Positions 21,125-29,771 of a DNA stretch of 64,000 bases are shown here, one piece after another. The notes beneath the pieces are model-generated. The model saw nothing but the letters and a program-made list of their open reading frames with translations. It ran no database searches and was not told the DNA's origin. Where the stretch lies: NCBI GenBank assembly GCA_028715725.1, contig JAQURG010000001.1, forward strand, positions 1 to 64,000, read 5' to 3'. How positions within the stretch are numbered: position 1 is the first letter of the stretch; each line of letters begins with the position of its first letter. The stretch is from Methylococcales bacterium (GTDB lineage: Bacteria > Pseudomonadota > Gammaproteobacteria > Methylococcales > Methylomonadaceae). The translations under genes and the position numbers were made by a program.

Positions 21125-21545
21125 GCGCGGGAGAGTCGCCGTCTTTTCAAGCAGGGAACTCTTCGATAACTTGCGATGGATGAACTAACGCTTGAAGCGC
21201 ATTGATCGCAAATGATGCGCCCGCTTTTGCTGTAGCTGTCTTATCTCGCCTTCAGCAGCCGCCTCTACCTGCACGTCTTCTATCGATGCTTTCCATCAAA
21301 CAGCCATCGCAAGCTGAAGTACGCCAAAATTCCGAAGTGTTGATCTACAAACACACAACTAGCAAAAGGTTATTCAAATTGATGCTCAGGAAACAGCCGC
21401 TTATTGGCTGCTTGTCGAAAATACGTTAATTGCCACCGGATAAGCATTTGCAGGATATTCTGTCGGAACTATAAATGCTTTAAATACAGGACATTAAGAT
21501 CTATTTGCATAAGGTTTTCGGATTTTTTATAAATTCACCCTTATA
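21125..21545. other. Intergenic region before tonB; no gene seen
   Basis: No convincing gene was found. A TGCTGT (21228-21233) and a TCAGCA (21252-21257) resemble the half-sites seen near other sigma-54 promoters, but the spacing of 18 differs. The operon promoter follows at 21546. Confidence 0.4.
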
Positions 21546-21561
21546 TGGCATGCAGCATGCT
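21546..21561 (+). promoter_or_regulatory. Sigma-54 (-24/-12) promoter of tonB-exbB-exbD
   Basis: The sequence is TGGCATGCAGCATGCT, with GG (21547-21548) and GC (21559-21560) 12 apart and one mismatch in each half (TGGCAT for TGGCAC, ATGCT for TTGCT). Predicted start is near 21572, 65 bases before the tonB ATG. The match is partly palindromic (GCATGCAGCATGC), which weakens its specificity somewhat. Confidence 0.55.
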
Positions 21562-21636
21562 TTAAGTAGATTAACAGTATCAATAGCCGGCTGAAAGATG
21601 GGGCCGGGGTACTTTTCAAGAAACTGGAGATCTTAT

Positions 21637-22440
21637 ATGAATAGTCCTTTAAAGGTTTTTAATTATGTTGAACCGGTAAGACGCGTGCCGGACAAGAAAA
21701 AGACCAATGTGGTTTCCATCAGATCGGGCGCCAGCAAACTGGTGAGAAGTTTTGCCGCTTCGCCGGTCGCCGTCGCGTTAGGGGACTTCAAACACCGTTC
21801 CGATAACAGCGACAGCAAAGCCGTCGACTATCTGTCCATCGTAATCCTGTCCATACTGGCACACACTGTCGTCGTGGATCATTTCAAACATCCGACGATT
21901 GCAGACGAAAAGATAGAAACGGTCAAAGTCCCCTCCAAGGTGCAGATTTCATTTGTCCGGCCTCAGCCAAAGCCTGTGATTCAGCCGCCGCCTCCGCCGC
22001 CACCTAAAGTGGTTGCGCTTAAGAAGCCGCCAAAGCCCAAGGTGAAGCCAAAGCCTGCTCCCAAACTGGTCGAGCCGCCTCCTGCGCCAATGACAGCACC
22101 CGATATTGATGCGCCGGTGACTTCGGCCCCTCCTTCACCGCCACCGGTAGAAAAAGTGACGCAGCCGCGTGCAGGCGCAGGTTATCTCAATAATCCACCT
22201 CCGGTCTATCCTGAAATAGCCATGGATCGTGGCTGGGAGGGAAAAGTACTGATGAAAGTGCATGTTCTCGCAAGCGGTAAGCCTGATAACGTTTCCGTAC
22301 TTAAATCCAGCGGAAAGGATGTGCTGGACGATGAAGCCGTTAGAACAGTTAAACAATGGTCATTTGTTCCGGCTAAACGCGGAACCACGCCAATCGATGG
22401 CTGGGTAACGGTTCCTATTTCTTTTAATTTACAAGGTTGA
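21637..22440 (+). CDS. tonB: TonB energy-transducing protein
   Basis: This encodes 267 residues from the ATG at 21637, preceded by CTGGAGATCT. A cytoplasmic N-terminal stretch of about 65 residues leads to one membrane helix (VDYLSIVILSILAHTVVV). A proline/lysine-rich periplasmic spacer follows (IQPPPPPPPKVV, PKPKVKPKPAPK), then the C-terminal TonB fold (NPPPVYPEIAMDRGWEGKVL ... ILDDEAVRTVKQW-like region ending in VPISFNLQG). It transmits proton-motive force from ExbBD to outer-membrane receptors such as the one at 36374-39316. The N-terminal cytoplasmic part is longer than in E. coli TonB. It forms an operon with exbB and exbD. Confidence 0.93.
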   Translation: MNSPLKVFNYVEPVRRVPDKKKTNVVSIRSGASKLVRSFAASPVAVALGDFKHRSDNSDSKAVDYLSIVILSILAHTVVVDHFKHPTIADEKIETVKVPSKVQISFVRPQPKPVIQPPPPPPPKVVALKKPPKPKVKPKPAPKLVEPPPAPMTAPDIDAPVTSAPPSPPPVEKVTQPRAGAGYLNNPPPVYPEIAMDRGWEGKVLMKVHVLASGKPDNVSVLKSSGKDVLDDEAVRTVKQWSFVPAKRGTTPIDGWVTVPISFNLQG

Positions 22441-22450
22441 GGTTTTATTT

Positions 22451-23386
22451 ATGGCACTAACAACATCTGCTGCAACTGGAGTTTCACACGCAGCCACTCG
22501 AACATCTATTCCTGGAGCTCCAATTACCGGCTCGGCTAATGGCGCGGCATCGACGGTTGCAGATATCGCACCCGCGGCTACCAAGGCAGCTTCATCTGCG
22601 GCTGATATAGCGCCGACAGCTCCGGATATTACATCGGCTCTTATTGTAGACGCTACCTTATGGGTTTTGATCGGTTTCTCGGCAGTGACATGGGCGTTAA
22701 TTCTTATTAAAGGCATCCAGCATCTGCGAATTTCCCATCACAACCGGCTGTATGACAAGAGATTCTGGGCGGCTGCGGATTTTCAGGCAGCCTCTGTATT
22801 GACCGGTAATAAAGGACCTGCCGCCAGGGTTGCTGACGTCGGTTTTACCACTTTGCTGGAAGCCGACGGCGGCACAACAACGCACGATCTTGAGCATACC
22901 GGAGATCGCCAGGAATTGCTGGACCGACGCTTGCGGCAACAAATGCAGAAAGAGCGCGGATCGCTGGAAAGCGGCCTGTCCATATTGGCAACCATAGGCA
23001 GCATCTCGCCATTCGTCGGTCTTTTCGGTACGGTTTGGGGCATTATGGGAGCGCTAACCAGCATCAGTAAGAGCGGATCAGCGAGCCTTGAAGTTGTCGC
23101 CGGTCCTATCGGTGAAGCGCTTGTCGCCACGGCCGTCGGTATTGCGGTCGCGGTGCCGGCGGTTATCGGATACAACTTTTTCATTCGCAGAAACAAAGTG
23201 ATTTGGGCTTATCTTGACGACTTCGCTATCGATTTTGTCCATCTGGCCTTGAAAACCTCCTTCATCATTACGCGTCCGGGTTCAAATCGCGTTGCCTCAT
23301 CCACACGAACTAGCGGCAATATAGCAAAGAAACCGATTCTTAAATCCAATATTGAGGACTTGCAGGCGGAAGGAGCGCAAATCTGA
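22451..23386 (+). CDS. exbB: ExbB/TolQ-type proton channel subunit
   Basis: This encodes 311 residues. The MotA/TolQ/ExbB core shows LATIGSISPFVGLFGTVWGIMG-type sequence, then GPIGEALVATAVGIAVAVPAV with the channel-lining threonine. A first membrane helix lies at about residues 73-92 (LWVLIGFSAVTWALILIKGI). Before it is an unusual 65-residue Ala/Thr/Ser-rich leader with the near-repeat ADIAPAA/ADIAPTA. Whether this leader is a cleaved signal or a periplasmic tail is unclear. The stop overlaps the exbD start by one base (TGATG). Confidence 0.92.
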   Translation: MALTTSAATGVSHAATRTSIPGAPITGSANGAASTVADIAPAATKAASSAADIAPTAPDITSALIVDATLWVLIGFSAVTWALILIKGIQHLRISHHNRLYDKRFWAAADFQAASVLTGNKGPAARVADVGFTTLLEADGGTTTHDLEHTGDRQELLDRRLRQQMQKERGSLESGLSILATIGSISPFVGLFGTVWGIMGALTSISKSGSASLEVVAGPIGEALVATAVGIAVAVPAVIGYNFFIRRNKVIWAYLDDFAIDFVHLALKTSFIITRPGSNRVASSTRTSGNIAKKPILKSNIEDLQAEGAQI

Positions 23387-23799
23387 TGGCTATAAATACA
23401 AGAGAGAGCGGCGGTGAAGACGATGTGATGAGTGAAATCAACGTCACACCGCTGGTTGACGTGATGCTGGTGCTGCTGGTGGTGTTTATTGTGACAGCGC
23501 CTTTATTAACTCAAGCGGTGCATGTCAATCTGCCGAAGACGGCCGAAACCGCACCGCCTGAGGAAAAAGAAGCTGTCTATATCAGCGTCGACGCCAGGGG
23601 AAAAATCTTCATGGATAAAACTGAAATTGCCCTGGAAGCCTTTGAAAACGAACTGTTAACCCGCAAGGCGGCTGATCCCGAGATTGCCCTCAATCTTAAT
23701 GCAGACGACGCCGTGCAATACGGCACCGTAGCCAAGGTGATGGCGTCGATTGAACGATCCGGCATTACCAAGTTAGCGGTCCTGACCGCTCCAAAATAA
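23386..23799 (+). CDS. exbD: ExbD/TolR-type proton channel subunit
   Basis: This encodes 137 residues. A short cytoplasmic N-terminus ends in SEINVTPLVDVMLVLLVVFI, the single ExbD membrane helix with its essential proton-carrying aspartate (LVDVML). A small periplasmic domain follows (AVYISVDARGKIFMDKTEIA). With ExbB it converts proton flow into TonB movement. It is the last gene of the tonB-exbB-exbD operon. Confidence 0.94.
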   Translation: MAINTRESGGEDDVMSEINVTPLVDVMLVLLVVFIVTAPLLTQAVHVNLPKTAETAPPEEKEAVYISVDARGKIFMDKTEIALEAFENELLTRKAADPEIALNLNADDAVQYGTVAKVMASIERSGITKLAVLTAPK

Positions 23800-23822
23800 T
23801 TACCCAGGAAATTTATGTTAAA

Positions 23823-23844
23823 CCCGCCCCTCTTTGGGGTCGGG
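23823..23844 (+). terminator. GC-rich hairpin after exbD
   Basis: CCCG-CCCC (23823-23830), loop TCTTT, GGGG-T-CGGG (23836-23844): eight pairs with one bulged T. No T-run follows (AAAGGAGG), so it is a processing or Rho-assisted stop rather than a textbook intrinsic terminator. It lies 24 bases after the exbD stop. Confidence 0.45.
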
Positions 23845-24063
23845 AAAGGAGGAGCATAGTCTAAAGAAACAAGGCACATTGAAGCAATTTTAAAATTATC
23901 AATGGCTTAATAGATGAGTAAAAAGTCTGTATGTCAGTCCCGATCTACAGACTTGTTCAGGTTAATACATGTGATTTATCAGTACAGTTTGCCTGCTTAA
24001 ATAAAAACTCGAAAGCCGCACAATAGCGAAAAGTGATTATTAAATTTTAATCCGGAGAACAAA

Positions 24064-25029
24064 ATGGTACTCAAGATCACACATGCGAAATTATTTTCAG
24101 CATTGGGCGCTTTAGCCCTTGCAACTGCCGTACAGGCGGATGAACCCGTAACACCCCCTATTCCGGGTGTGGCGGCCGGAGGAGTTGTTATTGAATTGAT
24201 CAAGGACGGTTTTAAAGGCACGGAAGGACCTCTTGGCTATTCGGACGGCAGCCTGCTGTTTACCGAAACCAACGCCAACCGGATTGTTCGCATTGCGCCT
24301 GATAACAGCATTTCGACATTTGTAGAAAATTCCAATGGCGCCAACGGCCTTGCCTTAAATAACAGCGGCGAGATTATCGCTGTGCAGACGCTAAAACCTC
24401 AGGTTGGCATAGTTTATCCTTTTGACAAGCAGAAAATTTTTGTCGAAAACTTTGAAGGCACACCTTTCCAGCGGCCCAATGACGTGGTTCTCGACAAGAG
24501 CGGCGGCATTTTCTTTACCGACAGTGGCACCCGTCCGTCCAAAGAAACCCCCAATCCGCCAGCCTCACACCCCGGCGTTTTTTACATAACGCCTGCCGGT
24601 CAATTAAAGCGTTTGGCTAATGATATTGAACGGCCTAACGGCATTCAGTTGAGCAAGGATGAAAAAGTGCTGTATGTGGCCAATACCCTTGGCGAGCACA
24701 TTCTGGCTTATGACGTCGGGGCGGACGGAGCCATCAGCAACAGGAGAAACTTCGCCAGGCTGGACGGCTGGAAAAATGAAGACAGCGCCTGGTCAAGCGG
24801 AGCCGACGGTCTGGCGGTAGATGATGCAGACAGGCTGTATGTGGCGTCAAATTCCGGAATCGAGGTGTTCAATTCCAAGGGTGAGGCGCAGGGTATTATT
24901 CCTCTTCCCAAAAAGCCGCAGAATATAGCTTTCGCGGGTACGGACAAGAACATCCTTTATGCAGTAGGCCGCGGTTCAGTTTATAAAATCCCGCTACTTG
25001 CGCACGGCATTAAAGAACGCGCGAAATAA
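24064..25029 (+). CDS. Exported SMP-30/gluconolactonase-family protein
   Basis: This encodes 321 residues with a Sec signal peptide (LFSALGALALATAVQA). A six-bladed SGL propeller follows: FKGTEGPLGYSDGSLLFTET holds the conserved first-blade glutamate, FQRPNDVVLDKSGGIFFTDS holds the Asn-Asp metal ligands, and SSGADGLAVDDADRLYVAS the later aspartate. Family members are calcium- or zinc-dependent lactonases. A CGGAGAAC site precedes the ATG. It sits before a dienelactone hydrolase-like gene, so the pair may hydrolyse lactones in the periplasm; that is inference. Confidence 0.88.
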   Translation: MVLKITHAKLFSALGALALATAVQADEPVTPPIPGVAAGGVVIELIKDGFKGTEGPLGYSDGSLLFTETNANRIVRIAPDNSISTFVENSNGANGLALNNSGEIIAVQTLKPQVGIVYPFDKQKIFVENFEGTPFQRPNDVVLDKSGGIFFTDSGTRPSKETPNPPASHPGVFYITPAGQLKRLANDIERPNGIQLSKDEKVLYVANTLGEHILAYDVGADGAISNRRNFARLDGWKNEDSAWSSGADGLAVDDADRLYVASNSGIEVFNSKGEAQGIIPLPKKPQNIAFAGTDKNILYAVGRGSVYKIPLLAHGIKERAK

Positions 25030-25058
25030 TCATTTTGCAGAGTAAAACTACCAAGACA

Positions 25059-25083
25059 CGTTCCCACGCTGAAGCGTGAGAAC
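25059..25083. repeat. REP-like palindrome
   Basis: CGTTCCCACGCT-GA-AGCGTGAGAAC forms a stem of about 10 pairs with one or two mismatches. This resembles the abundant extragenic palindromes of the CGTTCCCACGCT type found in many gammaproteobacteria. Only one copy was seen in this window. It lies between two genes that appear co-directional. Confidence 0.55.
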
Positions 25084-25101
25084 AAAAATCAAGGAGAACA
25101 C

Positions 25102-25992
25102 ATGACGCGCAAAACAGCTAAAGATTTTGATCCCGAAGTGCTGAAACTATTTGATAAATATGTCCACGGCCAGTTATCACGCAGGGGTTTTCTGGCTTCG
25201 GCCGCCAAATTCGCTCTGATCGGGCTGAGCGCGGAAGCTTTGCTTGAGGCATTGAGTCCGCGTTTTGCGGAAGCGCAGCAGATACGCCTGGATGATCCCC
25301 GTATCTCGGCAAAATATGTGGAATATCCCTCTCCGGCAGGTTACGGCAAGATTCGCGGCTATCTGGTTCAGCCCGCCCAATTCACCGGCAAGCTGCCGAC
25401 GGTATTGGTCGTGCATGAAAACCGGGGGCTGAACCCGCATATCGAAGATATCTCCCGGCGCATTGCGCTTGATAATTTTATCGCTTTTGCTCCCGATGCG
25501 CTGTTTCCGTTGGGCGGTTATCCAGGCGATGAGGATAAGGCGCGGGAACTTTTCAAGACTCTCGTTCAAACCAAAACGCGCGCCGATTTTATCGCTGCCG
25601 CCGGAGTGCTGAAAAACCTGTCCGAAGGCAACGGCAAAGTCGGCGCGGTCGGGTTTTGCTACGGCGGAGGCATTGTCAATTTCCTGGCGACGCAGCTTCC
25701 CGATTTGGCGGCGGCTGTGCCTTTTTACGGGAGTCAACCGACAGCGGAAGAAACCGCCAAAATCAAAGCCCCGCTATTACTGCATTATGCCGGGGAGGAT
25801 GAACGCATTAATGCGGGTTGGCCGGCTTATGAGGCTGCGTTGAAAGCCTCCGGCATTCATTATGAAGCTTACATTTATCCGGGCGTGCAGCACGGCTTTA
25901 ACAATGACACCACGCCGCGTTACGACGAGGCGGCTGCAAAGTTGGCATGGCAACGGACAATCAGTTTTTTTAACCGTCAATTGCGTGGCTAG
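25102..25992 (+). CDS. Dienelactone hydrolase-family protein with Tat-type signal
   Basis: This encodes 296 residues. The N-terminal LSRRGFLASAAKFALIGLSA is a twin-arginine signal followed by a hydrophobic stretch, so export folded to the periplasm is likely. The DLH fold shows the nucleophile elbow GFCYGGG (catalytic cysteine), the acid in AGEDERIN and the histidine in GVQHGFNNDT, the complete Cys-Asp/Glu-His triad. AAGGAGAACAC precedes the ATG. The substrate is unknown; it follows the SMP-30-like lactonase. Confidence 0.9.
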   Translation: MTRKTAKDFDPEVLKLFDKYVHGQLSRRGFLASAAKFALIGLSAEALLEALSPRFAEAQQIRLDDPRISAKYVEYPSPAGYGKIRGYLVQPAQFTGKLPTVLVVHENRGLNPHIEDISRRIALDNFIAFAPDALFPLGGYPGDEDKARELFKTLVQTKTRADFIAAAGVLKNLSEGNGKVGAVGFCYGGGIVNFLATQLPDLAAAVPFYGSQPTAEETAKIKAPLLLHYAGEDERINAGWPAYEAALKASGIHYEAYIYPGVQHGFNNDTTPRYDEAAAKLAWQRTISFFNRQLRG

Positions 25993-26012
25993 GCTGTACC
26001 AAGGGGATGATG

Positions 26013-28229
26013 ATGCGCTCGGGATTTATTGCTGATAATTTTAAAGATTTTATGCTTGAACTTCGCCCGCTATTAATTATTTTGGCTTTTTTTCCATTGT
26101 GTTGTGTGAAAGTTCAGGCGGCCGCGTTTGAGGCTGGAACCGAGCAGGTCAAAGCGCAGCTGATCGCTTCTGTTGCTGCTGTGCATCCTGGCGACGAGAT
26201 TCTGGTAGGCGTGCACCAGCGTATTATTCCGCATTGGCACACCTACTGGAAGAATCCCGGTGATTCAGGTTTACCGACGACCATTAACTATGACCTTCCC
26301 GCAGGCGCAACAGCGGGCGAGATTCAATGGCCCACTCCCGGCCTTATCAAACTGGGTCCCGTAACCAATTACGGCTATGAAAACGAAGTCACCTTGCTGT
26401 CTGCGATCAAGATAGCCAAAGATAGTCTTGCCGGCAGCGTCTTTACTATTAAGGCGAAAGTAAAATGGCTGGTCTGCAAAGAGATTTGCATTCCGCAGAA
26501 TGTTGATCTGGCGCTCGATTTGCCGGTTGTTGCACCCAGCGCCGAAGTCGAGAGCGGTAGCCCGTTGATTGAACTTGCGCGCGCCAATTTACCGGTGCCA
26601 AGCCCTTGGCCGATAACCCTGGCTCATAACAAGGATATATTATCGTTACAAATTGCTGAATTCGGACTGCAATCCGCCGTTGTTAAAAATGTTCGGTTTT
26701 ATCCGTCTGAGTGGGGAAAAATCGACCATGGAGCGCAGCAGCCGTATCGTATCGCAGATGAGGCACTGGAACTGCAACTAAAACCGGGAGAAGCGCCGCT
26801 GTCTCCGGGTGAAAATCTGACCGGTGTTTTGACGGTTACTCAAGATAACGGCGGCAAGCCGCTTACACGCGGTTACAGTGTGAACATTACCGCAGACGCT
26901 GTGGCTTCCCGGATTGCTCCGCTCAAGGCCGTGGTTTCCGACAGCCTTCCGGTTAAGGCAGAAGACTCGCAGACCGATCTGGCGCTTGCATCCGCGTTGC
27001 TGTTGGCCTTTTTCGGTGGGGTCATATTAAACCTGATGCCTTGCGTTTTTCCGGTCCTGTCCATTAAAGCACTGGCCTTAATAAAACATGCACAGGAAGC
27101 GCCTCGGCAAACCCGCCTGCATGGGCTGGCCTATACGGTGGGCATACTGGTGAGTTTCGCGTTGCTCGGCGGGATACTGATCGCACTGAAAGCCGGCGGA
27201 GCTGAAATCGGCTGGGGCTTTCAGTTTCAGGCGCCGTTATTTGTATTGGCCATTGCCTACTTGATGTTTGCGGTCGGGCTCAATTTATCCGGCGTATTTT
27301 CAATCGGCGGGTCGGTGGCGGGAATCGGCTCCTCGCTGGCCCGGCGCTCCGGTTACAGCGGAAGCTTCTTCACCGGCGTATTGTCCACCCTGGTTGCAAC
27401 CCCATGTACAGCACCGTTTATGGGAGCCGCGGTAGGATTTGCGTTAACGCATCCGCCCGCCGCTCTGCTAGCCATATTTTTATTCCTGGGATTGGGCCTG
27501 GCCCTGCCCTTCTTAATGTTGAGCCAATGGCCGTCTTTACAGCGAAGTCTGCCGAAGCCCGGCATATGGATGGATAGGCTGAAACAGGGATTGGCTTTTC
27601 CGATGTATGGCGCGGCCGTATGGCTGATATGGGTATTGGCGCAACAAGCCGGCATCAATGCAGTCGCTGTCGCGCTGGGCGGAATGGTGTTCATCGCATT
27701 CGCAGCCTGGCTCTATGAGTTTAGCAAATACTCAGGCAGGACCGGGCAACGAAGCGGTTCCTGCGTTGCCGGCTTATCAATGGGATTAGCCCTGGTGGGC
27801 AGTTACTTTGGAATAACGACCGCTCCTGCGTCCCCATCATCAAACGTTGAAGCTTCGAAGTATTCGGAGCCTTATTCCGCAGAGCGTTTAAATGCATTGC
27901 GTAATGAGGGCAAGCCGGTATTCCTTAACCTGACGGCGGCCTGGTGCATCAGTTGCCTGGCCAACGAAAAAATTACACTGAACCAAAGTTCTGTTATCGA
28001 TGCTTTCAAGCTGTCCGGCATTACTTACCTGAAAGGCGACTGGACTAACCGTGACCCTGAAATCACACGGATTCTTGCTGATTTTGGTCGAGGCGGCGTA
28101 CCGCTTTATGTTTTCTATCCGGCAAGTCCATCCGGCCATCCGAAGAAACCGGTTGTGCTGCCCCAGATATTAACTCCGGAAATAGTTATACAGACAGTAA
28201 CTTCCACCGGAATAGTGATAGGGGTCTAG
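26013..28229 (+). CDS. DsbD/ScsB-like thiol-disulfide interchange protein
   Basis: This encodes 738 residues from the third of three consecutive ATGs (26007, 26010, 26013), chosen for its spacing from AAGGGG. After a signal region (LLIILAFFPLCCVKVQA) comes a DsbC/DsbD-like N-terminal domain with WLVCKEICIPQN (paired cysteines). An eight-helix DsbD membrane domain follows, with NLMPCVFPVLSIKAL and TLVATPCTAPFMGAAVG holding the two membrane cysteines. A C-terminal thioredoxin-like domain carries AAWCISCLANEK. It shuttles electrons from cytoplasmic thioredoxin to periplasmic partners. All three cysteine pairs are present, so it should be active. Confidence 0.92.
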   Translation: MRSGFIADNFKDFMLELRPLLIILAFFPLCCVKVQAAAFEAGTEQVKAQLIASVAAVHPGDEILVGVHQRIIPHWHTYWKNPGDSGLPTTINYDLPAGATAGEIQWPTPGLIKLGPVTNYGYENEVTLLSAIKIAKDSLAGSVFTIKAKVKWLVCKEICIPQNVDLALDLPVVAPSAEVESGSPLIELARANLPVPSPWPITLAHNKDILSLQIAEFGLQSAVVKNVRFYPSEWGKIDHGAQQPYRIADEALELQLKPGEAPLSPGENLTGVLTVTQDNGGKPLTRGYSVNITADAVASRIAPLKAVVSDSLPVKAEDSQTDLALASALLLAFFGGVILNLMPCVFPVLSIKALALIKHAQEAPRQTRLHGLAYTVGILVSFALLGGILIALKAGGAEIGWGFQFQAPLFVLAIAYLMFAVGLNLSGVFSIGGSVAGIGSSLARRSGYSGSFFTGVLSTLVATPCTAPFMGAAVGFALTHPPAALLAIFLFLGLGLALPFLMLSQWPSLQRSLPKPGIWMDRLKQGLAFPMYGAAVWLIWVLAQQAGINAVAVALGGMVFIAFAAWLYEFSKYSGRTGQRSGSCVAGLSMGLALVGSYFGITTAPASPSSNVEASKYSEPYSAERLNALRNEGKPVFLNLTAAWCISCLANEKITLNQSSVIDAFKLSGITYLKGDWTNRDPEITRILADFGRGGVPLYVFYPASPSGHPKKPVVLPQILTPEIVIQTVTSTGIVIGV

Positions 28230-28318
28230 AAAACCCAATCCTATGCCGATCCAGGGACATCATTGCCTTTATAGAAATTACCTGCATATTTTTAAAGCGG
28301 GCTTTAAAGAATAAGACG

Positions 28319-28513
28319 ATGGCAAAGGATACGCCATCTTCTTATCAGGAAGTGAACGAACTGCTTAAGACGTCTTGGCTGGTCAAATCGATGCGATCAA
28401 GCCTCATGAAGGGTGTCGATAAAGCTGGCACAAGCTGTAATGACAGTTACCGTTCGCAGATGAAGGATCAGTTACGGCAGGAATGCTATGGATGGGCTTC
28501 CTGTCTTTTTTAG
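28319..28513 (+). CDS. Small hypothetical ORF, perhaps a cytochrome c'-like remnant
   Basis: This encodes 64 residues. The stretch DKAGTSCNDSYRSQMKDQL resembles the end of a cytochrome c'-type protein, where CxxCHDxYR is expected, but the first cysteine and the histidine are absent. The ribosome-binding site is poor. It may be a decayed haem protein or a chance frame. Confidence 0.3.
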   Translation: MAKDTPSSYQEVNELLKTSWLVKSMRSSLMKGVDKAGTSCNDSYRSQMKDQLRQECYGWASCLF

Positions 28514-28586
28514 ATTGTCAGGTTGCCCGGCTGTGCAGGGTTAGCGGAAAGACAATATATGTAAATTTTAAACGGCAGGAGGAATT

Positions 28587-29003
28587 ATGCCGATCAGTCA
28601 TCAAATATACATCGTTATATTTGTGTTTGCCGGTTTGATTTTGACCCTGCCGCTTGAAACCTTGCAAGTTTTAATGTGGATTGCAATCCATCTGTTTGAG
28701 CTGCTCGAATTCATTCTGGATGATGCCATTCATCATGTTTTTCACACAAGCCGCCATGTGACCCAGGTTATCGTTTTTTACCTGATGGCGGAATTATTTT
28801 TATATAGTTTTCATCGAGTCGTGAAAAGTGTCAAAGGCATTTACCGCAAAGAACCGGTCATGATTTCCGGAGAGAGCGCCAAACCAAAAACTGCCTTTTT
28901 TTTTAACCGTTTATTCCTGAATAAAAGAGCGCAATTAATTTTCGGCTGCACTTTTTTGGCGTTGCACTTCTGTCCATGGCGGTCTTTTAACAGGTCCCGA
29001 TAA
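28587..29003 (+). CDS. Small membrane protein of unknown function
   Basis: This encodes 138 residues with an excellent ribosome-binding site (GGAGGAATT before the ATG). Three or four hydrophobic segments are visible: IYIVIFVFAGLILTLPLETL, LMWIAIHLFELLEFILDDAI, VIVFYLMAELFLYSFHRVV, and one near the C-terminus. Several histidines lie near membrane edges (DDAIHHVFHTSRHV). I do not recognise the family. It lies between the DsbD-like gene and a thioredoxin-like gene, so a role in periplasmic redox is possible but unsupported. Confidence 0.7.
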   Translation: MPISHQIYIVIFVFAGLILTLPLETLQVLMWIAIHLFELLEFILDDAIHHVFHTSRHVTQVIVFYLMAELFLYSFHRVVKSVKGIYRKEPVMISGESAKPKTAFFFNRLFLNKRAQLIFGCTFLALHFCPWRSFNRSR

Positions 29004-29137
29004 GCCATGAGCATACCTTATGCCTATTTTTTACTGCTGAATAAGGAGTGCGTATGTTGTAGCCGACAGCCATTTTGAATCTTACCAATCATGCGAAAAG
29101 CGGCTTATGCCGTGCTTTTAATATTACGGAGCCTATT

Positions 29138-29755
29138 ATGTTTTTACATCGACTTTATCAATTTGCTTTAATCAGCTTTGCCTTTGCTGCCGTATCCACA
29201 GCCGTTGCGGAACCGGTAGTGGATCATCCGGCGCCTGTATTTTCCGGCGCCGCAGCCGATGGTACGACTATTAATCTTGCAGATCTGCGCGGTAAAACCG
29301 TTGTTCTGGAGTGGACTAACCACGAGTGCCCGTTTGTGGTAAAGCATTATGAAAGCGGAAACATTCCCAATCTACAAAAAGACGCCTTAGCCAAAGGCAT
29401 CGTCTGGCTGCAAGTGATAACCTCGGCTCCGGGAAAACAGGGTAATGTCGATGGAGAAACCGCCAAAAAGCTGAATGCTCATCGCGGAGCCACTCCGACC
29501 AATACCGTTCTGGATAATGACGGCTCAATCGGTAAGCTTTATAGCGCAACCAATACGCCCCAGTTCTTTATTATCGATCCGCAAGGGATATTGGTTTACA
29601 AAGGTGGCATAGACAGCATCCCTTCTACCGATCAATCCGATATTCCCAAGGCTGAGAACTATGTCCGTGCAGCTCTGGCGGATCTTGCCGCAGGCAGGAA
29701 AGTGGCTAAATCCAGCACCAAGCCGTACGGTTGCTCTGTAAAGTACGCAAGTTAA
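29138..29755 (+). CDS. Exported thioredoxin-fold (redoxin/AhpC-TSA) protein
   Basis: This encodes 205 residues from the ATG at 29138, preceded by CGGAGCCTATT; the frame is open further upstream. The Sec signal is FALISFAFAAVSTAVAEP. The redoxin fold shows DHPAPVFSGAAADGTTINLA, then LEWTNHECPFVVKHYESG with a single conserved cysteine in a CPFV motif, and the cis-proline region NTPQFFIIDPQGILVYKGG. It lacks a CxxC pair, so a peroxidase- or thiol-reductase-like activity with a partner is more likely than classical oxidoreductase action. A cytochrome b gene follows 16 bases later. Confidence 0.85.
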   Translation: MFLHRLYQFALISFAFAAVSTAVAEPVVDHPAPVFSGAAADGTTINLADLRGKTVVLEWTNHECPFVVKHYESGNIPNLQKDALAKGIVWLQVITSAPGKQGNVDGETAKKLNAHRGATPTNTVLDNDGSIGKLYSATNTPQFFIIDPQGILVYKGGIDSIPSTDQSDIPKAENYVRAALADLAAGRKVAKSSTKPYGCSVKYAS

Positions 29756-29771
29756 TAGAAGGGGAATCAAG

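Noticed and set aside
21437..21452. CGGATAAGCATTTGCA before tonB, with GG to GC distance of 12
   Set aside because: Only the -12 half matches; the site at 21546 is closer to the gene and matches both halves.
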